Positions 35,895 to 45,283 of a stretch of 64,000 nt of DNA are shown here, piece after piece. The notes beneath the pieces are model-generated. The model was not told the origin of the DNA, ran no database searches, and was given only the letters and a program-made list of their open reading frames with translations. Positions within the stretch are counted from its first letter, which is position 1. Each line of letters starts with the position of its first letter. Made by a program: the position numbers and the translations under genes. The DNA is from Paenibacillus sp. JJ-100 (GTDB lineage: Bacteria > Bacillota > Bacilli > Paenibacillales > Paenibacillaceae), in contig NZ_CAOJCM010000002.1 of assembly GCF_948329825.1 (NCBI RefSeq), forward strand, positions 372,001 to 436,000, written 5' to 3'.

Positions 35895-37202
35895 TTAGCG
35901 CGCGAGCAACTGATCAAAGGCCAACTGGGATTCTCGCAAAATGCGCTCTTCATCCAGTGTCAGACATTCACCATGTTTCACTACTTGTTTTCCGTCGACC
36001 CATACATGCTCCACATCTTTTGCAGACGCCGAGTAAATCGAATGCGAGATCAGATCTGTATGTGGATAGAAATGAGCCTGCTCAATATTCAGAGCAATAA
36101 AGTCTGCCTTTTTGCCTACTTGCAGTGCTCCGGTCTCATTCAGGAAGACCGATTTCGCACCATATGTTGTTCCAAGTAACAGCGCTTCCCCAGCAGGTAC
36201 GGCAGTCGGATCACCAGACACCCCTTTATGAATCAAGGCGGCAAGTCTCATCTCCTCAAACATGTCCAGATTGTTATTGCTTGCAGGTCCGTCTGTTCCC
36301 AAAGAAACCGTAACACCTGCTTTTAACAGAGCAGGGACACGAGCCACACCGGATGCAAGCTTGAGGTTACTACCTGGATTGTGAGATACAGCAACATCAT
36401 GACGAGCCAAAATCTCAATCTCTTCATCGTTCAGATGCACAGCATGTGCTACAAGTGAAGGACGTGAGAAAAATCCAAGTTTCTCCAAATGTTCTACCGG
36501 ACGCAAGCCATAATCAGTCACATTCTGCTCCACTTCACGTGAGGTTTCCGACATGTGAGTATGAAGGGGAAGATTTAGATCATGTGCGACCTGTACAAGC
36601 TTCTCTATGTAATCAGGAGGGCATGTATAAGGTGCGTGAGGAGAGATGACCGTTGTTATCCGTCCATTCGCCTGACCATTCCATTCACGTGCAAACGCAG
36701 CCGACTCTTCCAGCTTACGCATCTGTTCTTCTTCCGAGCACAGACCAATTACGCCTCGAGCCAATACAGCTCTCGCTCCGGATTCTTCAACCACTTTTGC
36801 TACTTGATCCATATGGTCGTACATATCCAGGAATGCTGTCGTTCCACCTTTTAACATTTCAAGCACGGAGAGTGATGCTCCCCAATAGACATCTTTTGAA
36901 GTCATTTTCGCTTCCATAGGCCACATTTTTTCTTGCAACCAAACTTGCAATGCTAGATCGTCTCCATGCCCTCGAAGGAGAGACATTGCTGCATGACCAT
37001 GCGTATTGATCAGACCCGGCAGGAAGAGAAGTCCCTTACCATCTACTTTGGTCAAATGTTCATCTCCATCCGGGAGCGTCTCACCAATATGCACAATCTT
37101 GTCATCTTCAATAACCATATACCCTTGAACAACCGTCCAGTCTGCCCCTTCATTGGTCGCGAACTTACCGTTGTGAATTACCCATCTATTCGTTGTTGTC
37201 AT
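35895..37202 (-). CDS. mtaD: 5-methylthioadenosine/S-adenosylhomocysteine deaminase
   Basis: An amidohydrolase-superfamily deaminase of 435 residues. Metal site NTHGHAAMSLLRGHGDD (HxH), ISPHAPYTC, THMSETSREVEQ, and the catalytic Asp in LGTDGPASNN. It would deaminate MTA or SAH, feeding purine and methyl-donor recycling, a functional link to the mtn genes 10 kb away. Its start overlaps the end of rex by 17 bases, so the pair is co-transcribed. Substrate choice within this subfamily (MTA, SAH, adenosine) is not settled by sequence. Confidence 0.9.
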   Translation of the reverse strand: MTTTNRWVIHNGKFATNEGADWTVVQGYMVIEDDKIVHIGETLPDGDEHLTKVDGKGLLFLPGLINTHGHAAMSLLRGHGDDLALQVWLQEKMWPMEAKMTSKDVYWGASLSVLEMLKGGTTAFLDMYDHMDQVAKVVEESGARAVLARGVIGLCSEEEQMRKLEESAAFAREWNGQANGRITTVISPHAPYTCPPDYIEKLVQVAHDLNLPLHTHMSETSREVEQNVTDYGLRPVEHLEKLGFFSRPSLVAHAVHLNDEEIEILARHDVAVSHNPGSNLKLASGVARVPALLKAGVTVSLGTDGPASNNNLDMFEEMRLAALIHKGVSGDPTAVPAGEALLLGTTYGAKSVFLNETGALQVGKKADFIALNIEQAHFYPHTDLISHSIYSASAKDVEHVWVDGKQVVKHGECLTLDEERILRESQLAFDQLLAR

Positions 37203-37839
37203 CCTCTTCTTCCTTCCCGTTCTCCAGATAATAGGCCAGACTCAGCAAGTCTGTTGTAAAGTCTGCATGATGTATACGAACATGCGGGGGCGTTTTCAAA
37301 ATCGTTGGTGCAAAATTCAAAATTGCCTCAATGCCTGATTCGATCAATTGATCAGCAACGTTCTGTGCTTCCGTATCAGGTACAGTAATAATCCCGATAC
37401 GAATGTTATCTTTTTGTACCGCTTCTGTAAGATCTTCCATCGGTTGCACTGTCAAATTGTTGATTTTACTGCCAATCTTTGGGCCGTATGCATCAAAAAT
37501 AGCAACAATTTTCATATTGTCTTTGAGATAAGCATTGTAATTGGACAAGGCTTGTCCAAGATTACCCGCCCCTACTAGAGCGACATTAATCTGTTGATCA
37601 ATTTTGAGAATGTGACGAATCTTCTCAATCAGGTAAGAAACGTCATAGCCGATTCCTTTACGACCAAAATCTCCGAAGTATGCCAGGTCCTTACGAATCT
37701 GAGCAGGATTCAGATCCAGTCGTTGTCCAAGCTCCTGTGAGGAGACCGTTGATACCTCCCTCTGAACCAACTCATTCAAATAACGCAAATATACAGGCAG
37801 ACGCCGCACGACTGCTTCTGATATTTTATCCGATTTCAT
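37186..37839 (-). CDS. rex: Redox-sensing transcriptional repressor Rex
   Basis: An NADH/NAD+-sensing repressor of fermentative and respiratory genes. 217 residues from ATG 37839 (MKSDKISEAVVRRLPVYLRYL), which is preceded by GGGGGAGC; the open frame reaches 37911 without a good site. The N-terminal winged helix (SQELGQRLDLNPAQIRKDLAYFG, FGRKGIGYDV) is followed by a Rossmann domain (VALVGAGNLGQALSNY; IGIITVPDTEAQNVADQL). A plausible target set in this window is qcrABC and hbd-ackA, but I found no clear Rex box there. Confidence 0.96.
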   Translation of the reverse strand: MKSDKISEAVVRRLPVYLRYLNELVQREVSTVSSQELGQRLDLNPAQIRKDLAYFGDFGRKGIGYDVSYLIEKIRHILKIDQQINVALVGAGNLGQALSNYNAYLKDNMKIVAIFDAYGPKIGSKINNLTVQPMEDLTEAVQKDNIRIGIITVPDTEAQNVADQLIESGIEAILNFAPTILKTPPHVRIHHADFTTDLLSLAYYLENGKEEEDDNNE

Positions 37840-37861
37840 TTTTGCTCCCCCTAACCAGTGC

Positions 37862-37938
37862 CACAATAAAATAAAAAACATTGAAAAGATGAGCATTCTG
37901 TACACATGCAAAACATGCTATTTCCATACAGAATGCTC
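37862..37938 (-). terminator. Long hairpin between dinG and rex (weak terminator)
   Basis: Minus-strand GAGCATTCTGTA pairs perfectly with TACAGAATGCTC, with a smaller repeat around ATGTTTTGCAT in the loop, followed by T-rich sequence (TTTTTTATTTTATT). It may end dinG or be a leader structure for rex. Confidence 0.5.
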
Positions 37939-38044
37939 TCGTATTCTCGGGATTATAAGTCCATAAATAAATTGCTTATCGCAGTCTTCTTCGAGTTTAA
38001 CGCCTGAACAGAGTACATTGCAATGCCATTGCTTACAATGATGA

Positions 38045-40906
38045 TTAATTTTGTTCAACGACTGGACGATCCAGCCATTCGGCAATGCGTGGTACCATCT
38101 GTTCTGTAAGCATATGCTCCATCTTTGGTCCGGGCAAGGAGTACAGGAAGTATTTCCCGTAATAAGCTTCGATTACCCGTGTATCGTACACGATGACAAT
38201 CCCTCGATCTTTGCCTGTTCGAACCAATCGACCGAAGCCTTGCTTGAAACGGATGACCGCCTGTGGCACAGACAATTTCATAAACGGATTCTTTTTCTGC
38301 TCTTGTAACAATTCACTTTTCGCTTCGAGCAGCGGATGATTAGGCGGCTGAAACGGCAAACGCACAATAGCGAGACAAGTCAGTGCTTCACCTGGAATAT
38401 CTACGCCTTCCCAGAAGCTACTCGTACCTAGCAGAACTGCTGCTTTGGCTTCCTGGAATCTTCGCGTCAGCTTGGATCGATTGCCACTGTCAACTCCTTG
38501 ACCGAGCAAGGAGATGTCTTTGCCAGATAGAGCCTCCTTCAGTGGTTCGTAGACTTGGCGAAGCATTTTATAGGAGGTGAACAGCACCATCATGCGCCCT
38601 TGGGTTGCAATCGCCGTCTCGGCAAGAGACTGTACGAGCATCTGTACGAAATGCGCATCTCCTACGCTGCCTTTCAGACTTGGGAAGTCACGTGGAATAA
38701 CGAGCAAAGCCTGATCCCGATAATTGAACGGTGAAGGCAGCATCGATGTCAGAAGCCGATTATTGTCGGCAGCTTCCTGCAGGCCGAGCTGTTCAATCAT
38801 GAATTGGAATGACTTATCCACGGATAGCGTAGCCGATGTAAGTACAACGCTTTTCTTTTTGTCAAAAAACATCTCTTTCAGTTGCGCACTCACATCCACT
38901 GGCACAGCGTACAACTGAAGTGACTTGCTGCGGAATTGACCGCTAGCTTCCATCCAGTACACCGTCTTGGCGTCATCCATACGCATGAAGAATCTAAGAT
39001 TTTCCTTGATTGTTGTTAAATCTTTGAGAAGCCCGGTAATATCCGTAATGAGACTATCAGACTGATAATCGTCCTGATCTTCTTTGACTTCTAACAGCAA
39101 CTTATCACCCTTGCGAACCAAGTCCCCTAGGGTTACATAAATTTGGTTCTCCAGGTCCTGCAATTCCTGCCATTTGGCAGGCTTCTGCGATGCTTTAATC
39201 CGAAGTGAGAACTGTCCCGTCTCTCCCGGAGAGGCATCACTTCGTTCGGGCAGCAGGCCAAACAGAGCGTCGCTCAGTCGATCCCACATCTCCTTCACCT
39301 CAACAGCGAGCGGAAACATCTGATCAACCATAGAACCCCAGTGTACAGCATTTTCATGCCCTGACAGCTGGGAGCGTAGCATCGGAAGCTGACCATTACG
39401 ACTGTCTTTAAACAAACGAGTCAGCGTATGCACAAGGGTAAAGTATTTCATATGAAGCCCCAAATGTTTACCTGCTACATCCTCCAGATGATGTGCCTCA
39501 TCAATCACCAGACTTTCGTATGCTGGCAGTAGCTGATGAGCAGCCTTCACATCCGTGAACAGCTTCGAGTGATTCGTAATCACGATGTCAGAAAGTCCCG
39601 CCTCATGCTTCGCACGATGGTAAAAGCACTTGCGGAACCACGGACAGGATCTGCCGAGACAAGACTCGGATTCGCTCTGTACCGTCTCCCAGAAATCCCC
39701 TCCGCGTGCGCTGAGGTTTAATTCTTCATCATCACCCGTCTCGGTTTGGGTAAGCCATACGATCATTTGTGCCGCGGTGAAGTAATCTTCTTTTGGCGTT
39801 GCAAATTCACGTTTGTTAATCTTGTGTTCGAATTTACGCAGACACAAGTAATGTCCTCTGCCTTTGAATACAGCAGCCTTGAACGGAAATGGAACCACCT
39901 GTGTGAGCATTGGAATATCCCGTTCTCGCAGTTGCTCCTGCAAATTAATCGTGTGGGTACTTACCATCACCTTCTGCTCTTGTCTTACACTTTCATAAAT
40001 GGCGGGTAATAAGTACCCCAGTGATTTTCCTGTTCCCGTCCCTGCTTCGATCAAAAGGTGCTTCTCTTCGTCCAGAGCCTGTCGTACGCTGCTAAACATC
40101 TGAGTCTGTGCTTCGCGCTCTTCGTAATGATCCAGTGTATCTTGGAGATTGGCTCTCACTTGATCCATAAACTGATCAAAGCTAACCCCCTCAAGCGGGT
40201 TCCTATCTTTCTCATCACGCGGTGCGCCAATTTCTGTCCAGTCACTGACGTTAAGTGCAAGCTGACGGAAATACGTATGTCCGTCAAGGTCTTGAATAGG
40301 TTGTGCCTCTTTCTCTTGGCGCAGTCCGTCAAAAAACCAGCCAAGATCACTATCCTCTGGAGCAAACAAATCACTTAACCGTTGAATTGTAATTAACGGC
40401 AGTTCTCTAAGCTCCTCCAGACATTTGAGTAATACGTGTGCTGTCGCTAGTGCATCACTGTCTGCCTGATGGGGACGGTCATGCTCAAAACCAAATTCCG
40501 AAGAAACATACCCGAGCTGATACGAACCCAGCGACGGAAACGTGATTTTCAAAAAATCAATGGTATCCAGAATACGGCCTGTAAACGGCAAATATCCGCA
40601 CCGATCAAGCGCATTCTGTAAGAAATGAAAATCAAAGGCAACATTGTGACCTACCAACACCACGTCATCAAGAAGCGGCACCATCTCCATCATCATCTCT
40701 TCGAGTGAAGGAGCATCCGCTACGTCTTCATCTGTAATTCCAGTTAGCCCCGTAATAAAAGGCGGTATTGGCACTCCCGGATTTACATAAGAACTATATA
40801 TTTGAGTTATGCTGTAGTCATGATCTATGATGGCAAGTCCGGCCTGTATAATCTCACCGTCGGACTGCGTGCCGGTTGTTTCGAAATCCAAAACGGCAAA
40901 TTTCAT
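38045..40906 (-). CDS. dinG: DinG-family helicase with N-terminal 3'-5' exonuclease domain
   Basis: 953 residues. Residues 1-165 form a DnaQ-type exonuclease (LDFETTG at 6-12, NVAFDFHF at 88-95, HQADSDALAT at 146-155). Helicase: Walker A IEAGTGTGKS (286-295), DEAH (469-472), C-terminal motifs GTSSFWEGVDIPGE and RFKQGFGRLVR. Four cysteines (C355, C416, C421, C427) reproduce the C-xn-C-x4-C-x5-C pattern of the Fe-S cluster in E. coli DinG/XPD helicases. S. aureus DinG, by contrast, is reported to lack the cluster and helicase activity. ATG 40906 starts the gene; it is adjacent to panD-side genes as in B. subtilis. Confidence 0.95.
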   Translation of the reverse strand: MKFAVLDFETTGTQSDGEIIQAGLAIIDHDYSITQIYSSYVNPGVPIPPFITGLTGITDEDVADAPSLEEMMMEMVPLLDDVVLVGHNVAFDFHFLQNALDRCGYLPFTGRILDTIDFLKITFPSLGSYQLGYVSSEFGFEHDRPHQADSDALATAHVLLKCLEELRELPLITIQRLSDLFAPEDSDLGWFFDGLRQEKEAQPIQDLDGHTYFRQLALNVSDWTEIGAPRDEKDRNPLEGVSFDQFMDQVRANLQDTLDHYEEREAQTQMFSSVRQALDEEKHLLIEAGTGTGKSLGYLLPAIYESVRQEQKVMVSTHTINLQEQLRERDIPMLTQVVPFPFKAAVFKGRGHYLCLRKFEHKINKREFATPKEDYFTAAQMIVWLTQTETGDDEELNLSARGGDFWETVQSESESCLGRSCPWFRKCFYHRAKHEAGLSDIVITNHSKLFTDVKAAHQLLPAYESLVIDEAHHLEDVAGKHLGLHMKYFTLVHTLTRLFKDSRNGQLPMLRSQLSGHENAVHWGSMVDQMFPLAVEVKEMWDRLSDALFGLLPERSDASPGETGQFSLRIKASQKPAKWQELQDLENQIYVTLGDLVRKGDKLLLEVKEDQDDYQSDSLITDITGLLKDLTTIKENLRFFMRMDDAKTVYWMEASGQFRSKSLQLYAVPVDVSAQLKEMFFDKKKSVVLTSATLSVDKSFQFMIEQLGLQEAADNNRLLTSMLPSPFNYRDQALLVIPRDFPSLKGSVGDAHFVQMLVQSLAETAIATQGRMMVLFTSYKMLRQVYEPLKEALSGKDISLLGQGVDSGNRSKLTRRFQEAKAAVLLGTSSFWEGVDIPGEALTCLAIVRLPFQPPNHPLLEAKSELLQEQKKNPFMKLSVPQAVIRFKQGFGRLVRTGKDRGIVIVYDTRVIEAYYGKYFLYSLPGPKMEHMLTEQMVPRIAEWLDRPVVEQN

Positions 40907-40981
40907 TGCAATATACGGTCCCTTCCATTCCAGTCTATGTTACAGCATAGCAAAAAAAAGGACATTTGAAAATTAACCGAC

Positions 40982-41025
40982 AAAAAAGCGGTGTTCCCGC
41001 CGCTATGCTAAAGGAGGAAACACCG
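40982..41025 (-). terminator. Intrinsic terminator after the TPR gene
   Basis: Minus-strand CGGTGTTTCC pairs with GGGAACACCG, nearly perfect, around a 19-base loop and is followed by CTTTTTTG. It ends the 41051-41698 gene just upstream of dinG. Confidence 0.85.
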
Positions 41026-41050
41026 TTCTTTATGCCGACAAAAGTCCTTC

Positions 41051-41698
41051 TCAATTTAGTCCAATCAGCTGATTGGCATATTGAAGTTTACCTCTATTCA
41101 GCCTGCAAACTTCCATGTTATATAGAGGTTCGGTCAACGTTGGGTCATATTGAAGGGCCTGAGCGAACAAGGAGCTTGCTGCTTCCAGATTGGAAAGTTT
41201 AGCTTGAATACACCCTAGAACATTACATACCAGTCCCTTGAGTCTAGGGGAGCCATTAAGCATCATGATGGTTTGCAAATGGAGTTCTGACTCATACATC
41301 TGCTCCAAACTTAAGTGAGCGAGTGCCAGATAAAAATGAGCTAAAGCACTGTCCGGGTAATCCCCCACGACACGTGAGAATTGATCAATAGCTTGCGTAT
41401 ACATCTGTAGCTTAAAGTATCCCTGTCCACGGCTAAAACATTCCAGATGAACCTCAGGGAGAGCTGTAACGGCCTGCTGCTCTGGTTCTAGAGAAGCTGG
41501 CTTTTCAAGCTCTTGCTCCCGAAGATGACTCATCTTTTCTTCAAACATCAGCCATTCATCCAGCACCCCGTCACTCATGCGTTTAAGCAGATTCCATTTC
41601 TGTTGCAATTCCTGTTTGTCCAGACCTTCAGCGGAAGGATAGCGCTTGATAATTTCATCTAACATGTCGTTCATTTCGGCGAAAACATGCTGGAACAT
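41051..41698 (-). CDS. Tetratricopeptide-repeat protein
   Basis: A 215-residue cytoplasmic protein. Residues 1-75 are a charged helical region; about 80-205 hold three TPR-like units (FSRGQGYFKLQMYTQAIDQFSRVVGDYPDSALAHFYLALAHL; LVCNVLGCIQAKLSNLEAASSLFAQALQYDPTLTEPLYNMEVCRL). TPRs mediate protein contacts; the partner is unknown. It starts at ATG 41698, downstream of panD and ahead of dinG. A second TPR gene lies at 49969. Confidence 0.85.
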   Translation of the reverse strand: MFQHVFAEMNDMLDEIIKRYPSAEGLDKQELQQKWNLLKRMSDGVLDEWLMFEEKMSHLREQELEKPASLEPEQQAVTALPEVHLECFSRGQGYFKLQMYTQAIDQFSRVVGDYPDSALAHFYLALAHLSLEQMYESELHLQTIMMLNGSPRLKGLVCNVLGCIQAKLSNLEAASSLFAQALQYDPTLTEPLYNMEVCRLNRGKLQYANQLIGLN

Positions 41699-41791
41699 CG
41701 ATGCATCCCCACCCTTGGAAAAATGGATTAGTGCTGTGACCTGTATTCATTTTTTGCTGGATGCACCGATTTCATTCCCCTTCCCAGCCGA

Positions 41792-42175
41792 TTACAAAAT
41801 CGTAGCGTGCACTTCCTTTTTCATCGTCTGAACCGGTTTGTTCTGCCCATCTACGAACACCACCGTTGGTTTGTGGGCATTCGCTTCCTCTTGTGACATC
41901 ATGGCATAAGAAATAATAATGACCGTATCTCCAGGCTGGACAAGGCGAGCAGCAGCTCCATTCAGACAAATGACACCACTGCCGCGTGGCCCAGGAATCA
42001 CATAAGTTTCAAGCCGAGCACCGTTATTGTTGTTCACGATTTGTACTTTTTCATTTTCCATCAAGTCTGATGTTTCCATCAGGTCTTCATCAATGGTAAT
42101 GCTACCCACATAGTTCAAGTTGGCCTCCGTTACTGTTGCACGGTGGATTTTGGATTTCATCAGGGTTCTAAACAC
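41792..42175 (-). CDS. panD: Aspartate 1-decarboxylase proenzyme
   Basis: Makes beta-alanine for pantothenate. The start is GTG 42175: GGAGGTG lies 7-8 bases upstream and it overlaps the end of panC by 8 bases. With this start the self-processing site falls exactly at Gly24-Ser25 (YVGSITID), which generates the pyruvoyl group, matching the numbering known for E. coli PanD. 127 residues. Further conserved parts are [28 protein letters not shown] and DTVIIISYA. Third gene of panBCD. Confidence 0.96.
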   Translation of the reverse strand: MFRTLMKSKIHRATVTEANLNYVGSITIDEDLMETSDLMENEKVQIVNNNNGARLETYVIPGPRGSGVICLNGAAARLVQPGDTVIIISYAMMSQEEANAHKPTVVFVDGQNKPVQTMKKEVHATIL

Positions 42176-43079
42176 GGGACAGCACCTCCATTTTTTGAAT
42201 GCGTATATTGTCAATCAATCTTGTTTTACCGAATTTTACAGCCAGTGCGATGAGAAGATCGCCATATGCCTTCAATTCCTCATCGTCTGCAAGAGGTTCC
42301 AGACTTGGGAAAGACTGAATTTCAGCATAATCAATGACAGCATGCACGGATTGGCTAATATGTTCTCGAAGAATATGACGAATGTCTTTCGCTGTGATGG
42401 CTGTATTGCTCGCTACAGCTTCCTGTACCGCGCGTAATGCCTGAGACAACACCAGCGCCTCCTGACGCAATTCTGAGCTCAAATAGACATTGCGAGAACT
42501 CAGGGCCAGGCCATCCTCTTCACGAACAATAGGACAAGGCACAACATCAACAGGCATATTCAAATCATGAACCATTTGTTGAATAACGGCGACCTGCTGG
42601 GCATCCTTCATACCAAAAAAAGCTTTCTGTGGCTGTACAATATTGAACAATTTGGATACCACAGTAGTCACTCCATTAAAATGCCCCGGACGGGATGCTC
42701 CACATAAACGTTCTGTAATCCCAGATACGGTTATCGTTGTTTGGGTTGGTTGTGGATACATCTCTTCCACCGAGGGACTAAATACGATATCCACTCCTTC
42801 CGCACGAGCAACCGCTAAATCCCGTTCTTCGTCGCGTGGATAACTGTCAAAATCTTCATTCGGGCCGAACTGAATCGGGTTAACAAAGATGCTTAACACT
42901 ACAATATCACTCTGCTGCCTGGCAGCTTGCATCAAGCTGGCATGACCTCGGTGAAGGTATCCCATTGTTGGTACGAGCCCGACAACGACTCCTCTAGAGT
43001 CTGAAGTGTCGTTATTATGGTTTTTGCGCATAATGTTCAGTTCTTGTCTTAACTCTGCGATCGTCCGTATGACTTTCAT
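42168..43079 (-). CDS. panC: Pantothenate synthetase
   Basis: Condenses pantoate and beta-alanine with ATP. 303 residues; nucleotide-binding [14 protein letters not shown] (HxGH) near 34-47, [34 protein letters not shown], and [16 protein letters not shown] (KMSKS-like). A short Asn/His/Ser-rich insertion near residues 18-30 ([13 protein letters not shown]) is longer than in most homologues. The start overlaps the panB stop by 4 bases (ATGA). Confidence 0.96.
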   Translation of the reverse strand: MKVIRTIAELRQELNIMRKNHNNDTSDSRGVVVGLVPTMGYLHRGHASLMQAARQQSDIVVLSIFVNPIQFGPNEDFDSYPRDEERDLAVARAEGVDIVFSPSVEEMYPQPTQTTITVSGITERLCGASRPGHFNGVTTVVSKLFNIVQPQKAFFGMKDAQQVAVIQQMVHDLNMPVDVVPCPIVREEDGLALSSRNVYLSSELRQEALVLSQALRAVQEAVASNTAITAKDIRHILREHISQSVHAVIDYAEIQSFPSLEPLADDEELKAYGDLLIALAVKFGKTRLIDNIRIQKMEVLSRV

Positions 43080-43951
43080 TTGTGAGTTTCCACCTTTTCT
43101 TTACGTTGTCCGTACAGTCCGTCTACAACACCATCTGCCGCACTGAACACATGTTCCTCCGCAGGGAAAGAACGATTTTTGACTTCTTTTACGTACGATT
43201 CGATACTACTGCGGATCAGACTGCCTACGTCGCCATAGGTTTTAACAAATCGTTTGGGCGTATATGGTGAGGCATATTGAACCACATCATGGAAAACGAG
43301 CACTTGTCCGTCGCATCCACGACCTGCACCGATGCCAATCGTCGGGATCGACAATTCGTTCGAGATCGCCTCAGCCACTTGTTCTGTCACAAGTTCAAGT
43401 ACGATGCCGAAGGCTCCTGCCGCTTCAAGTGCTTTGGCTTCATCCATCAGACGTTTAGCATCTGCTGCGTCCTTGCCTTGAATACGGTAACCTCCAATTT
43501 GATTCACCGATTGAGGTGTGAGTCCAATATGTCCTAGCACAGGCACACCTGCTTGCACAACGGCTTTGACCGTCTCTGCAATTTCAATGCCACCCTCCAT
43601 TTTGACTGCATGAGCATGACCTTCCTGCATTAGACGACGTACACCTTTCAACGTTTCATCTACGCTGCCGTGATACGTCATAAAAGGCATATCTGCCACG
43701 ATAAACGTATTTTCCGCACCACGCACAACGGAACGAGTATGGTACACCATATCATCAATCGTCACGGGTAAGGTAGAATTGTAACCTAGGACGACATTAC
43801 CCAGGGAGTCTCCCACCAGAATCATGTCAATGCCAGCTTCTTCGGCGAGCAGAGCAGTTGGATAGTCGTAAGCTGTAATCATGCTCAGCGGGATGCCATC
43901 CTGCTTGTATTTTTTCATTTTCACAATGTTTAATGGTTGTTTATTGGCCAT
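43076..43951 (-). CDS. panB: 3-methyl-2-oxobutanoate hydroxymethyltransferase (ketopantoate hydroxymethyltransferase)
   Basis: First committed step of pantothenate synthesis, using 5,10-methylene-THF. About 291 residues: MITAYDYPTALLAEEAGIDMILVGDSLGNVVLGY with the Mg-binding Asp, VKMEGG, GHIGLTPQSVNQIGGYR, IGIGAGRGCDGQVLVFHD. ATG 43951 (MANKQPLNIVKMKKYK) is preferred over GTG 43972, which would add seven residues; both have weak sites. First gene of panBCD. Confidence 0.95.
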   Translation of the reverse strand: MANKQPLNIVKMKKYKQDGIPLSMITAYDYPTALLAEEAGIDMILVGDSLGNVVLGYNSTLPVTIDDMVYHTRSVVRGAENTFIVADMPFMTYHGSVDETLKGVRRLMQEGHAHAVKMEGGIEIAETVKAVVQAGVPVLGHIGLTPQSVNQIGGYRIQGKDAADAKRLMDEAKALEAAGAFGIVLELVTEQVAEAISNELSIPTIGIGAGRGCDGQVLVFHDVVQYASPYTPKRFVKTYGDVGSLIRSSIESYVKEVKNRSFPAEEHVFSAADGVVDGLYGQRKEKVETHK

Positions 43952-43992
43952 ATTATCCTGTGCCCCTCTCACCTTTTCAAATTAAACGCAAC

Positions 43993-44022
43993 AAAAAAAC
44001 CTTTTAGTTTTCCACTAAAAAG
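43993..44022 (-). terminator. Intrinsic terminator between birA and panB
   Basis: Minus-strand CTTTTTAGT pairs with ACTAAAAGG-type sequence (AAACTAAAAG) around a short loop, followed by seven Ts. It separates birA from panBCD. Confidence 0.8.
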
Positions 44023-44112
44023 TCCCGAAAAGTCAAAAAAGAGTCACTTGCGATCGTCCCTTCTGTCTCGGTCCTCTTCGGCTCAGAGCAGAATCCAACA
44101 ATACATTTGAAC

Positions 44113-44280
44113 TTATTCCATTGTTTTTCTTGCCATTGCTGTCTTACCAATACAATAAAACGCATCAAGCAGAACAAAGGTTACTGCTCCACGGAGTGCA
44201 GCTCGGTCTAAATCGTCCGATACCGCCTCACGAAAAACAGTATACCAAAGTTCTGCTCGAACTTCACGTTTTATGTTAAA
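44113..44280 (-). other. 56-codon protein-like frame without a standard start codon
   Basis: Between birA and panB a minus-strand frame runs from just after a TAA (44281-44283) to TAA at 44113-44115. It reads FNIKREVRAELWYTVF at the start and ends TAMARKTME, with a hydrophobic centre (LRGAVTFVLLDAFYCIG) and charged ends, a protein-like composition. It has no ATG, GTG or TTG before an internal Met near the end; ATA (44274) is the only near-start codon and no ribosome-binding site is seen. It may be a decayed gene, an unusual start or chance. Confidence 0.25.
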
Positions 44281-44305
44281 TTACCAGTAAAGATTCGACA
44301 AATTG

Positions 44306-45283
44306 TCAGCTTTGCCAATTCACTTCTCCAGAGACTATAAGTTCACGTTCTCCATCCGGTCCTTCCACGATTAGTGCACCAGAAGGATCCAATCCTACAG
44401 CCGTACCTTCTATTACACCGTGAGGATTCGTAACCGTAATCTTTCGGTTCAACGACACCGACAGAGCCTCCCATAGGGATGAGATAACTCCAAAGCCTTC
44501 TTTTTGATATAGAAAATAGAGATGTTCAAGCTCTGTCAGAATGGCTGCCGCAAGCTCGGTTCGATTCACTGTCTGTCCTGTTTCAATCTTGATCGATGTT
44601 GCGATCTGCCTCAAGTCTTCAGGATAATCCTGGGGATCAAAGTTTGCATCAACCCCAATACCCGCAATACAATACCGAACCTCATGGTCCTCCAACGCTG
44701 ATTCCAGCAAAATTCCACACATTTTGCGTCCATCGATCAACAGATCATTGGGCCATTTAATCCCCGCTTCTGCGCCAGTACAAGCTCGAACAGCTCGGCA
44801 TACGGCAACTCCGGTCAGAAGAGTTAGTTGGGGGGTATGATGCAGAGGGAGTTCCGGCCTTAACAACACACTCATCCAGATCCCTTTTCCAGGAGGAGAA
44901 AACCACTTTCTACCAAACCGTCCTCGGCCTCCAGTCTGTTCTTCCGCAAAAACGACTGCACCTTCGGCCTCTCCTTCTTCAGCAAGCTTCTGGATATCTC
45001 CCTGTGTTGACAAGGTTGAACCTAGCATCACTGCTTTACGACCAAAAACCTTTGTACCTAGAGATAGCTGGAGCCCAGTTGCATCGATACTCTCAGGTTT
45101 GGTGACCAAACGATATCCCTTACGCGAAACAGCCTCAAACTCATATCCCATGTCCCGCAATTTATTCACATGTTTCCATACTGCCGTTCGGCTGATGGAC
45201 AGATGCCGGCTGATCTCTTCACCAGACACGAATTGTCCACTCGCCTCTTGTAACATATGTAACAAATCCTCAGACTTGGTCAT
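44306..45283 (-). CDS. birA: Biotin-protein ligase / biotin operon repressor
   Basis: A 325-residue bifunctional protein. N-terminal winged helix (about 1-60: FVSGEEISRHLSISRTAVWKHVNKLRDMGYEF), central ligase domain with the biotinyl-AMP loop GGRGRFGRKWFSPPGKGIWMSVLLRPEL (GRGRxGR), KWPNDLLIDGRKMCGILLE, and a C-terminal SH3-like domain (about 275-325). It biotinylates acetyl-CoA and pyruvate carboxylases and represses biotin genes, none of which are here. It overlaps cca by 14 bases, as expected for the B. subtilis-like cca-birA-panBCD order. Confidence 0.96.
   Translation of the reverse strand: MTKSEDLLHMLQEASGQFVSGEEISRHLSISRTAVWKHVNKLRDMGYEFEAVSRKGYRLVTKPESIDATGLQLSLGTKVFGRKAVMLGSTLSTQGDIQKLAEEGEAEGAVVFAEEQTGGRGRFGRKWFSPPGKGIWMSVLLRPELPLHHTPQLTLLTGVAVCRAVRACTGAEAGIKWPNDLLIDGRKMCGILLESALEDHEVRYCIAGIGVDANFDPQDYPEDLRQIATSIKIETGQTVNRTELAAAILTELEHLYFLYQKEGFGVISSLWEALSVSLNRKITVTNPHGVIEGTAVGLDPSGALIVEGPDGERELIVSGEVNWQS

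Larger units (their letters stand above)
43952..44305. other. Intergenic region between birA and panB
   Basis: About 350 bases. It holds a terminator (43993-44022) and the start-less frame at 44113-44280. A TATACT near 44240 (minus strand) may belong to a promoter. No BirA operator-like dyad is visible. Confidence 0.5.

Noticed and set aside
37840..38044. Possible Rex operator upstream of rex
   Set aside because: No TTGTGA-N6-TCACAA-type dyad is present; the repeat there is a long hairpin with different sequence.
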